This document shows, piece after piece, positions 31,489 through 37,713 of a stretch of 37,713 nucleotides of DNA. Position 1 is the first letter of the stretch. Each line of letters starts with the position of its first letter. Location of the stretch: positions 1 to 37,713 of the forward strand of contig NZ_CAJYBT010000036.1 in the NCBI RefSeq assembly GCF_913064665.1. Direction: 5' to 3'. The notes under the pieces are model-generated. The model was not told where the DNA came from and did not search any database. It saw only the letters and a list, made by a program, of their open reading frames with translations. The position numbers were made by a program, and so were the translations under genes. The stretch comes from an uncultured Thioclava sp. Its GTDB lineage: Bacteria; Pseudomonadota; Alphaproteobacteria; Rhodobacterales; Rhodobacteraceae.

Positions 31489-32235
31489 ATGACTGACTAT
31501 CTCGATACCCCAGAAGCCCGCCGCATCGCCTACAACTTCACGCCCGGCACAGGCCCCGGCGTGGTGTTTCTGGGCGGGTTCAAATCGGACATGGAGGGCA
31601 CCAAAGCACTGGCGCTAGAGGCTTGGGCGCGCGCGCAGGGCCGGGCCTTTTTGCGCTTTGACTATTCCGGCCATGGCGTGTCGGGTGGTGCCTTTGACGA
31701 GGGCGCGATTGGCGACTGGTATGAGGATGCGCGCGATGCAATCCTGGCGCTGACCGAGGGGCCGCAGGTTCTTGTCGGCTCTTCGATGGGCGGCTGGATT
31801 TCGCTTTTGATGGCGCGCGAGCATCCCGAGAAAGTCGCGGGCCTCGTAACCATCGCCGCCGCGCCTGATTTCACCGAAGACGGTTATTGGGCGAGTTTTG
31901 ACAAGGAAACCCGCCACAAGCTGGAATCTGAGGGCTTTGTCGAAGTGCCCTCGGAGTATGGCGATCCCTATGTCATCACCCGCCGCCTAATCAATGAGGG
32001 GCGCACCCGGTTGGTGCTGCGCAGCCCGCTTGCGCTGCCCTTCCCCACGCGGTTCCTGCAAGGCACGGCAGATGCCAGCGTTACCAGCGAAACGGCGCTG
32101 CGCCTGCTGGATCACGCGCAGGGCGAGGATATGCGCCTGACGCTGCTCAAGGGGGCCGATCACCGCTTTTCCACGCCCGAATGTCTGGGCCTGATCGAGG
32201 CCGCGTTGGCCGAGGTGCTCGGCGCGCTGCAATAG
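31489..32235 (+). CDS. Alpha/beta hydrolase, ABHD10-like
   Basis: A 248-residue serine hydrolase. LRFDYSGHGVSGG marks the oxyanion region, the nucleophile is Ser99 in VLVGSSMGGWISLLMA, the aspartate is in FLQGTADASV and the histidine in LKGADHRFSTPECL. The layout resembles ABHD10, a mitochondrial thioesterase/deglucuronidase acting on acylated thiols, so de-acylation is plausible. I chose the ATG at 31489, with AAAGGA upstream, over one 18 codons earlier. It probably follows the CMD-like gene in one transcript. Confidence 0.85.
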   Translation: MTDYLDTPEARRIAYNFTPGTGPGVVFLGGFKSDMEGTKALALEAWARAQGRAFLRFDYSGHGVSGGAFDEGAIGDWYEDARDAILALTEGPQVLVGSSMGGWISLLMAREHPEKVAGLVTIAAAPDFTEDGYWASFDKETRHKLESEGFVEVPSEYGDPYVITRRLINEGRTRLVLRSPLALPFPTRFLQGTADASVTSETALRLLDHAQGEDMRLTLLKGADHRFSTPECLGLIEAALAEVLGALQ

Positions 32236-32332
32236 GAAAGATCACGCCCTTTCGGTTTGCCACGCCCCGCAGCTTGCGGCACACTGAATTTTGTAAGAGC
32301 GCGATCAAGCGCCGACACATGAGGTTTGAGCG

Positions 32333-33043
32333 ATGCAAGACGATCCGTTGATCTTCCTGCCAGGATTTATGTGCGATGCGCGGCTGTTCTGGCACCCGGT
32401 GCAAGAGCTGTCGGCAGATCGCAGCGTCACTGTGGCGCGCCTGCGGGGGGCGACGATCGAAGAGATGGCTGCGCGGGTCTTGGCCGAAGCGCCGCCCCGC
32501 TTTGCGCTGGTCGGGCATTGGCTGGGCGGGGTCGTGGCGATGGACGTGCTGCGGCGCGCCCCCGAACGGGTCAGCCAGATCGCCCTGATCGATATCTCAT
32601 CGCTGCCCGAAACGCCGCAAATGGCGGGCAAACGCGAGCCGCGCATGGTGCGTGCGCGCACCGGACGTCTTGACGAGGTGATGCTGGAAGAAATCCCCGC
32701 CGAGGCGCTGGCACCGGGGGAAACCCGCCCGCATGTGCAGGCTTTGTTGCTGGAAATGGCTGCGGCCCTTGGGCCCGACACATTTATCGAGCAATCGCGC
32801 GCCCTGATGCGACGTCCCGATTTTCAGCGCACGTTGCGCTCGACCCGGACGCGGGCGATGCTGATGTGTGGCGAATATGACCAGATTTGCCCGCCGCGTC
32901 GGCATGAGTTTCTGGCCGAATTGATGCCCCATGCCACGTATCGGTTGATTTTGGGCGCAGGGCATCTAAGCCCGCTGGAGCAACCTGAAAAGATTACGCA
33001 GGGGCTGCGCGATTGGCTCGACGCGCCCCTGCTTTTGGCGTGA
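32333..33043 (+). CDS. Alpha/beta hydrolase-fold protein lacking the nucleophile serine
   Basis: A 236-residue alpha/beta hydrolase-fold protein with LIFLPGFMCDARLFWHPV, the acid in MLMCGEYDQICPPRR and the histidine in LGAGHLSPLEQPE in place. The nucleophile elbow reads LVGHWLGGVVAM, so residue 63 is Trp instead of Ser. The codon TGG at 32519-32521 differs from Ser TCG by one base. Unless the read is wrong there, hydrolysis by the usual triad is impossible; the protein could be a binding protein or a recently disabled gene. The reading frame is otherwise intact. It converges with phaZ, one base between the two stops. Confidence 0.8.
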   Translation: MQDDPLIFLPGFMCDARLFWHPVQELSADRSVTVARLRGATIEEMAARVLAEAPPRFALVGHWLGGVVAMDVLRRAPERVSQIALIDISSLPETPQMAGKREPRMVRARTGRLDEVMLEEIPAEALAPGETRPHVQALLLEMAAALGPDTFIEQSRALMRRPDFQRTLRSTRTRAMLMCGEYDQICPPRRHEFLAELMPHATYRLILGAGHLSPLEQPEKITQGLRDWLDAPLLLA

Positions 33044-33044
33044 T

Positions 33045-34379
33045 TTAAACCTGCGGCGCAGCCTTGGCTGCGGCGGGTGCAACGCGCGGTTTCTTGCGGA
33101 TCGGCGTGACGGTTGCGGCTTTGGGCTTGGGGCTCGTTTGCTCCGCGCCATCGGCGTATTCGTCGATGAAATCCAACACCAGAGGGCGGATATTATTGCG
33201 CCAATGCGAGCCCGCGAAGATGCCGTAATGGCCCGCGTCCGGTTCAAGGTGGTTGTTTTTCATTGAATCCGGCACCCCGGTGCACAGATCAAGCGCGGCA
33301 ACACATTGACCGGGTGCCGAGATGTCGTCTTTCTCGCCCTCCACAGTCTTGATCGCAACCGAGGTGATCTTGCCGATATCCACAAGCTTGCCGTTGATCT
33401 CAAAGCGGTTTTGCGCGATCTCGAGCCCTTTGAAGATACGGTCCACGGTCGAGAGATAGAACTCTGCCGTCATATCCATCACCGCAAGATATTCGTCATA
33501 GAACCGGTAATGCTTGTCCAGCACCGTGGCTTCGCCCGAGGCCTCGGACCAGATTTTTTCCTGAAACGCCTGCGTGTGCTTGTCCATGTTCATCGAAATG
33601 AACGAGGCAAGCTGCATCAACCCCGGATAGACCAGACGCCCCGCGCCTTTGAATTTAAACCCAACGCGCTGAATCACCATTTGCTCAAGCTGACCCATCG
33701 TGACGCGACGACCGAAATCAGTGACCTCGGTGGCGGCGGCATCCGGGTCGATCGGGCCACCGATCAGCGTCAGGGTGCGCGGCTGTGCGGCAGGGTCTTG
33801 CTCGGCCAGATAGGCGGTAGCGACCAAGGCCAGCGGCGCGGGCTGACAGACGGCGATCACGTTGGTATCGGGGCCGAGTTCTTTCATGAAATCGACAAGA
33901 TAAAGCGTGTAATCTTCGATATCGAACTTGCCTGCACTGACGGGAATGTCGCGCGCATTGTGCCAATCGGTGATCCAGACATCGGCATCGGGCAGCAGCG
34001 AGGTCACAGTCGAGCGCAACAGCGTTGCGTAATGGCCCGACATTGGCGCAACCAACAGAACGCGGCGCGCCATCGGCTCACGGCCCTGCACGTTGAAATG
34101 GATCAACGAGCCAAACGGCTTGTCCATCACCGTCTCGACTTCGACGAGGTGATCGCGCCCATCATCAGCGGCAATCGACACGATGCCCCAATCGGGTTTG
34201 ATTACCATCCGGGCGAACGAGCGTTCGGTCACGCGCCCCCAAGCCGACATGATCTTGAACATAGGATGCGGCGTAAGCCCCCAGACGGGATAGGATGCCA
34301 TGGCGCGGGCCGAAGCCCCCATCCATTCATTGGTATTCCTGACGGTTTCCATCAGGTCATAGCTCATGATCGACTTCAT
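33045..34379 (-). CDS. phaZ: Intracellular polyhydroxyalkanoate depolymerase
   Basis: A 444-residue depolymerase that mobilises stored PHB granules. The nucleophile is a cysteine in NVIAVCQPAPLAL, as in the Ralstonia PhaZ1 group, and the late GHYGIFAGSHWRNNIRPLV carries the histidine. The alanine/lysine-rich tail (PKPKAATVTPIRKKPRVAPA) is basic and may touch DNA or granule proteins. The ATG at 34379 has AGGAG 8 bases upstream; an in-frame ATG 17 codons earlier would run over the likely operator. It is divergent from phaC. Confidence 0.94.
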   Translation of the reverse strand: MKSIMSYDLMETVRNTNEWMGASARAMASYPVWGLTPHPMFKIMSAWGRVTERSFARMVIKPDWGIVSIAADDGRDHLVEVETVMDKPFGSLIHFNVQGREPMARRVLLVAPMSGHYATLLRSTVTSLLPDADVWITDWHNARDIPVSAGKFDIEDYTLYLVDFMKELGPDTNVIAVCQPAPLALVATAYLAEQDPAAQPRTLTLIGGPIDPDAAATEVTDFGRRVTMGQLEQMVIQRVGFKFKGAGRLVYPGLMQLASFISMNMDKHTQAFQEKIWSEASGEATVLDKHYRFYDEYLAVMDMTAEFYLSTVDRIFKGLEIAQNRFEINGKLVDIGKITSVAIKTVEGEKDDISAPGQCVAALDLCTGVPDSMKNNHLEPDAGHYGIFAGSHWRNNIRPLVLDFIDEYADGAEQTSPKPKAATVTPIRKKPRVAPAAAKAAPQV

Positions 34380-34400
34380 GTTGGCTCCTTGGCCGGGGCA

Positions 34401-34417
34401 TGCAGGTATCAACTGCA
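34401..34417. promoter_or_regulatory. TGCA-type inverted repeat upstream of phaZ
   Basis: TGCAG-N7-CTGCA (34401-34417) lies 21-38 bases before the phaZ start. PhaR of Paracoccus binds TGC-rich repeats, so this may be a PhaR site, though the arms are turned outwards relative to the phaP site. Confidence 0.4.
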
Positions 34418-34466
34418 CGTTGAGACTCAAACGCCGCTTTACCCCAAGACTACGGCAAGATTATGC

Positions 34467-34480
34467 TATCCTATAGGATA
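34467..34480. promoter_or_regulatory. Perfect 14-bp palindrome before phaC
   Basis: TATCCTATAGGATA is a perfect palindrome directly before the phaC ribosome site GGGAGG. It overlaps a candidate -10 region and the transcript start, so it could be an operator; the protein that binds is unknown. Confidence 0.4.
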
Positions 34481-34496
34481 GGGAGGAATTGGCGCT

Positions 34497-36290
34497 ATGA
34501 CAACTGAGGACGAGCACAAAAATGCTGCATCGCAGAAAATGCAGGAAAATATCGCCCGGATCGAGGCGCTGACAGAGCGGATGGTCGGCGCTTTGGCGCA
34601 CAAGAGAGCCCCAAATGTCGCACTTGAGGGCCCCGGCCCCGATTTACATTTCTCCGCGACGACAGCGTTGATGAAAGAATGGATGGAGAAGCCCTCGAAG
34701 ATCTTTGAGGCGCAGGCAAATTACTGGTCGCAAGCGATGAAGCAATATGTCGAGGCAAACGAGTCGCTGGCCCAAGGCACGTTCAGCCCGCCCGAAAATC
34801 CCGGCCCCACCGATCCGCGCTTCAAGAACCCGCTTTGGGACAGCCACCCCTATTTCAACTTCATCAAACAACAATATTTGATTGCCTCCAAAGGGATTCA
34901 GGATGCGGTTGATCAACTGGAAGACATTGACGAGGTCGACCGCAAACGACTGACCTATTTCTCGCGCCAGATCGTTGATCTGATGGCGCCGACCAATTTT
35001 CTGGCCACCAACCCGGACGCGCTGGAAAAGGCGGTGCAGACCGAGGGCGAGAGCCTTGTGAAAGGGCTCGAAAACCTTGTGCGCGACCTCGAGGCAAACA
35101 ATGGCAATCTGCTGGTCACGCTGGCCGACAAGGACGCGTTCGTGGTGGGCGAAAACATCGGCACCGCCGAGGGTTCGGTTGTGTATCGCAACCGCCTGTT
35201 TGAGCTGATCCAATACAAACCGACCACCGAGCAGGTCCATAAAACGCCGCTGATCATCTTTCCGCCCTGGATCAACCGCTTTTACATCATGGACCTGAAG
35301 CCGCAGAATTCCTTGATCCGCTGGATCGTCGATCAAGGGTTCACGCTGTTCATCGTCAGTTGGAAAAATCCCGATAAATCCTATGCCGATGTCGGCCTGG
35401 ATGACTATGTCCAAGAGGGCTATCTGGAGGCGATCAATCAGGTCAAAACAATTACCAAAGAGCCCAAGGTCAATGCCGTTGGCTATTGCATCGCGGGCAC
35501 GACGCTTAGCCTCACGCTGGGGCTGCTCGACAAGCGCAAGGACCGCTCGATCAACTCGGCCACCTTCTTTACAACGCTCACGGATTTCTCCGATCAGGGG
35601 GAATTCACGGTGTTCTTGCAAGACGATTTCGTGGACGGTCTCGAAAAGCAATGTCAGACCGATGGCGTGCTGTCATCCTACTTCATGTCGCGCACGTTTT
35701 CCTTCCTGCGGTCACGCGATCTGATCTATCAGCCCGCAATTCGTAGCTACATGATGGGCGAAGCCCCGCCCGCCTTTGACTTGCTATTCTGGAACGGGGA
35801 TTCCACCAACCTGCCCGGCAAGATGGCAATCGAGTATCTGCGCGGGCTGTGCCAGCAAGACCGTTTTGCGGGCAAAGGCTTTGAGGTGTTGGGTGAAACC
35901 GTCAGCGTACGCGATGTGAAAGTGCCGCTGATGTCGGTCGCATGCGAAAGCGATCATATCGCGCCTTGGGTTGCCGCCTTTGCCGGGGTCGCCCAGATGG
36001 GGTCGAAGGACAAACAGTTCATCTTGTCAGAATCGGGCCATATCGCGGGCATCGTAAACCCGCCCAGCAAAAAGAAATATGGCCATTACACCTCGGCGGA
36101 GCCCATCGCGAATGCCAATGAATGGAAGGCGAAGGCCGAATTCCACGAGGGGTCATGGTGGCCGCATTGGGGCGAATGGCTGGCGAAAAAATCGGGCAAG
36201 ATGGTGCCTGCGCGCGAACCCGGTGGACCCGATCACAAGATTCTCTGCGCCGCTCCGGGCACTTACGTCAAAGAGATCGTGAAAGTGTAA
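34497..36290 (+). CDS. phaC: Class I polyhydroxyalkanoate synthase
   Basis: A 597-residue polymerase that links (R)-3-hydroxyacyl-CoA units into PHA on granule surfaces. The catalytic triad is Cys331 in the lipase-like box VNAVGYCIAGTTL, the aspartate in ACESDHIAPWVAA and the histidine in ILSESGHIAGIVNPPS. The conserved IFPPWINRFYIMDLKP and FIVSWKNPDKSYADV segments are also present. The length is that of class I enzymes, so no PhaE or PhaR synthase subunit is needed. GGGAGG lies 9 bases before the ATG. Divergent from phaZ and followed by phaP and phaR. Confidence 0.98.
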   Translation: MTTEDEHKNAASQKMQENIARIEALTERMVGALAHKRAPNVALEGPGPDLHFSATTALMKEWMEKPSKIFEAQANYWSQAMKQYVEANESLAQGTFSPPENPGPTDPRFKNPLWDSHPYFNFIKQQYLIASKGIQDAVDQLEDIDEVDRKRLTYFSRQIVDLMAPTNFLATNPDALEKAVQTEGESLVKGLENLVRDLEANNGNLLVTLADKDAFVVGENIGTAEGSVVYRNRLFELIQYKPTTEQVHKTPLIIFPPWINRFYIMDLKPQNSLIRWIVDQGFTLFIVSWKNPDKSYADVGLDDYVQEGYLEAINQVKTITKEPKVNAVGYCIAGTTLSLTLGLLDKRKDRSINSATFFTTLTDFSDQGEFTVFLQDDFVDGLEKQCQTDGVLSSYFMSRTFSFLRSRDLIYQPAIRSYMMGEAPPAFDLLFWNGDSTNLPGKMAIEYLRGLCQQDRFAGKGFEVLGETVSVRDVKVPLMSVACESDHIAPWVAAFAGVAQMGSKDKQFILSESGHIAGIVNPPSKKKYGHYTSAEPIANANEWKAKAEFHEGSWWPHWGEWLAKKSGKMVPAREPGGPDHKILCAAPGTYVKEIVKV

Positions 36291-36337
36291 CAGCACGCTC
36301 TCTGATTGTGAATTTTCTGCGACGCAGCATTTTTCTC

Positions 36338-36366
36338 TTGAAATGCTGCACTGCAGCATGTATATC
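36338..36366 (+). promoter_or_regulatory. phaP promoter with PhaR operator in the spacer
   Basis: TTGAAA (36338-36343) and TATATC (36361-36366) are 17 bases apart, a normal sigma-70 spacing. The spacer holds ATGCTGCACTGCAGCAT (36343-36359), a perfect inverted repeat. It contains CTGC-N3-GCAG, the published PhaR target form of Paracoccus denitrificans. A further GCAGCAT lies at 36324-36330. Bound PhaR would block RNA polymerase directly. Confidence 0.8.
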
Positions 36367-36434
36367 GGATGCAGAACGAAAATGGGTCTAGCTGATATAG
36401 ATATCCCCCGGACCCCAACTCATGGAGACATCTT

Positions 36435-36884
36435 ATGAACAAGACCCAAGACTACACCAAAGTGATGCAAGACATGATGGCGTCCTTCCCGGTTGATACC
36501 TCGAAATTCCAAGGCGCATTCAAGTCGCAAGCCGCTCTGGGCGAGAAAATGTCGAAAGTGGCACTGGAAGCCGCTGAGAAATCGGCTGAGCTGTCGACCA
36601 AGTGGACCAAAGACACCATCGCAAAAGTTGGCGATCTGACCACGACCAAAGAAGAGCCCGCTGATTATGCAAAAGCTGTCAGCGATTTCGCTTCGGCTGC
36701 TGCTGAAATGGCCTCCGAGAACATGGCTGCTTTCGCTGAAATCGCGAAAAAAGTGCAGATGGAAACTGTTGAGCTGATGATGGCTGCGGGCAAAGACATG
36801 TCCGAAGAAGCCTCGGCTACGGTGAAAAAAGCAACTGCTGACATCGGCGCTGCTGCCAAAAAAGCGACTGCTGCTGCGAAGTAA
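36435..36884 (+). CDS. phaP: Phasin (granule-associated protein)
   Basis: A 149-residue Phasin_2-type protein, almost entirely amphipathic helix, rich in Ala, Lys and Glu. Typical are SQAALGEKMSKVALEAAEKS, ELSTKWTKDTIAKVGDL, and the C-terminal Ala/Lys-rich stretch TADIGAAAKKATAAAK. It coats PHA granules, controlling their size and number. GGAGA precedes the ATG by about 7 bases. It lies 144 bases after phaC with its own promoter, operator and strong terminator, so it can be expressed much more than phaC. Confidence 0.95.
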   Translation: MNKTQDYTKVMQDMMASFPVDTSKFQGAFKSQAALGEKMSKVALEAAEKSAELSTKWTKDTIAKVGDLTTTKEEPADYAKAVSDFASAAAEMASENMAAFAEIAKKVQMETVELMMAAGKDMSEEASATVKKATADIGAAAKKATAAAK

Positions 36885-36931
36885 GTTATTCCGACGACCC
36901 GGCCTCCTCCTCCCTGCCGGGCCACGGATAT

Positions 36932-36960
36932 AAAGGCGAGCCTTCGGGCTCGCCTTTTTT
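36932..36960 (+). terminator. Rho-independent terminator of phaP
   Basis: AAAGGCGAGCC-TTCG-GGCTCGCCTTT forms an 11-bp stem with a UUCG tetraloop followed by six T residues. Confidence 0.95.
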
Positions 36961-36979
36961 CTTTGGTTGCTTTTGCGCC

Positions 36980-37002
36980 TGCAGCGTCACACTATCGCTG
37001 CA
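36980..37002 (+). promoter_or_regulatory. Inverted repeat upstream of phaR (candidate autoregulatory operator)
   Basis: TGCAGCG (36980-36986) and CGCTGCA (36996-37002) are exact reverse complements, nine bases apart. It starts 20 bases after the phaP terminator and ends 29 bases before phaR, and its TGC-rich arms resemble the phaP operator. Confidence 0.65.
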
Positions 37003-37031
37003 ACGCAATAAGTTTTCTACCGGAGGACTAC

Positions 37032-37583
37032 ATGGCCGACGATGCCAAGCCCCTGCTGATCAAGCGCTATGCAAGCCGCCGTCTCTATAACACCGAGACG
37101 AGTGATTACGTAACGCTCGAAGACATCGCGAAATTCATTCGCGAAGGGCGCGAAGTGCAAATCATCGACCTGAAATCGGGTGACGATTTGACCCGGCAAT
37201 ACCTGCTGCAAATCGTGGCCGAACATGAGAGCCGCGGCGAGTCCGTGCTGCCCGTCGATGTTCTGACCGATCTGGTGCGCTCATATACCGGGGCCGCGCA
37301 GTCGGTGGTGCCGCAATTCCTGGCCGCCAGCTTTGAAATGCTGCGCGACGGTCACTCCCAACTGCTGGAAAACATGACCAAGATCCCAAGCCCGATGACT
37401 TCGATGCCCGGGTTCGAGGCACTGCAAGCCCAGCAACAAGCGTTCTTGAAAAACATGATGGCGGGCTGGGGCACGGCCGGATCTTCGGGCCCCGCATTTG
37501 AGGATGCTGGCGATGAACGCGGCGAATTGGACGCGATCAAAAAGCAACTGGCCGAATTGCAAAGCAAACTCAGCAAGATGTAG
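37032..37583 (+). CDS. phaR: Polyhydroxyalkanoate synthesis repressor PhaR
   Basis: A 183-residue regulator. The N-terminal DNA-binding domain (PLLIKRYASRRLYNTETSDY, then VTLEDIAKFIREGREVQIID) and the PHB accumulation regulatory domain (DLTRQYLLQIVAEHE, LPVDVLTDLVRSYTGAAQ) are both present, followed by a glutamine-rich linker and a C-terminal coiled coil (LDAIKKQLAELQSKLSKM). It binds PHA directly, leaving phaP and its own promoter when granules form. GGAGG lies 7 bases before the ATG at 37032; a longer start would include the operator. Not to be confused with the synthase subunit also called PhaR in Bacillus. Confidence 0.96.
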   Translation: MADDAKPLLIKRYASRRLYNTETSDYVTLEDIAKFIREGREVQIIDLKSGDDLTRQYLLQIVAEHESRGESVLPVDVLTDLVRSYTGAAQSVVPQFLAASFEMLRDGHSQLLENMTKIPSPMTSMPGFEALQAQQQAFLKNMMAGWGTAGSSGPAFEDAGDERGELDAIKKQLAELQSKLSKM

Positions 37584-37613
37584 CCTGCCGCACGATTGGT
37601 CGAATTGACGCAG

Positions 37614-37636
37614 CGCGCCCGTTTCGGGCGCGTTTT
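37614..37636 (+). terminator. Rho-independent terminator of phaR
   Basis: CGCGCCCG-TTT-CGGGCGCG followed by TTTT, 31 bases past the phaR stop. The remaining 77 bases to the window end hold no recognisable feature. Confidence 0.85.
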
Positions 37637-37713
37637 GCATGTGCGGCGCTTGACACCCCTGCCCCGGGCGCGCAAAACAGCCGCGAAATATAGTCCCGCA
37701 ACCGGGCGCTCCG

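Noticed and set aside
37650-37694. TTGACA with a TATAGT downstream, as a promoter for a gene past the window
   Set aside because: The two elements are 33 bases apart, far from normal spacing.

Overview
The window is a gene-dense chromosomal stretch of about 60% or higher GC from an alphaproteobacterium, most likely a Rhodobacterales member (Rhodobacteraceae or Roseobacteraceae type). Supporting this are the accB-accC, aat, DUF2155, mlaD, NDUFA12 neighbourhood, the phaZ/phaC-phaP-phaR locus, the complex I accessory subunit NDUFA12, and a PlcP/Agt-type lipid-remodelling pair. No rRNA, tRNA, CRISPR array, insertion sequence or phage gene was seen.

Positions 1-11249 hold a reductive pyrimidine catabolism locus. 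PreT-PreA reduce uracil or thymine, dihydropyrimidinase opens the ring, the M20-type amidohydrolase releases beta-alanine, and a class III omega-aminotransferase converts it towards malonate semialdehyde. Two RutR-type TetR regulators lie in the locus. RutR-like palindromes occur at 3069-3084, 3102-3117 and 7072-7087, and a degenerate one at 11300-11319, so each of the three catabolic promoters has one. A VOC protein (cut by the window edge), an outer-membrane beta-barrel gene and two unassigned proteins are interspersed.

Positions 11541-18207 are housekeeping genes: acetyl-CoA carboxylase accB-accC, a methyltransferase, aat, DUF2155, mlaD, NDUFA12, clpX and clpP. Positions 18459-20213 carry a membrane cytochrome-c urate oxidase (PuuD) and 5-hydroxyisourate hydrolase.

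Positions 20350-25302 are the most interesting part. A Pho-box-like array of 11-bp repeats precedes a tightly packed run: a PlcP-type phospholipase C, an Agt/GT21-type glycosyltransferase, a DedA/VTT membrane protein, a GT2 glycosyltransferase and an FAD disulfide reductase. This looks like an extended phosphate-starvation membrane-remodelling operon. It is followed (25299-26300) by a decayed aminotransferase/BKACE gene pair containing an inverted 83-bp copy of part of dgt, the intact form of which lies at 28142-29353.

Positions 26335-33043 are mixed genes: a YiiX-like hydrolase, DUF1003, an ErpA-type Fe-S carrier, dgt, osmC, xth, an AhpD-like protein, and two alpha/beta hydrolases, the second lacking its nucleophile serine. 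Positions 33045-37583 are the polyhydroxyalkanoate locus: phaZ divergent from phaC-phaP-phaR. A PhaR-type operator exactly fills the phaP promoter spacer, and an inverted repeat precedes phaR.
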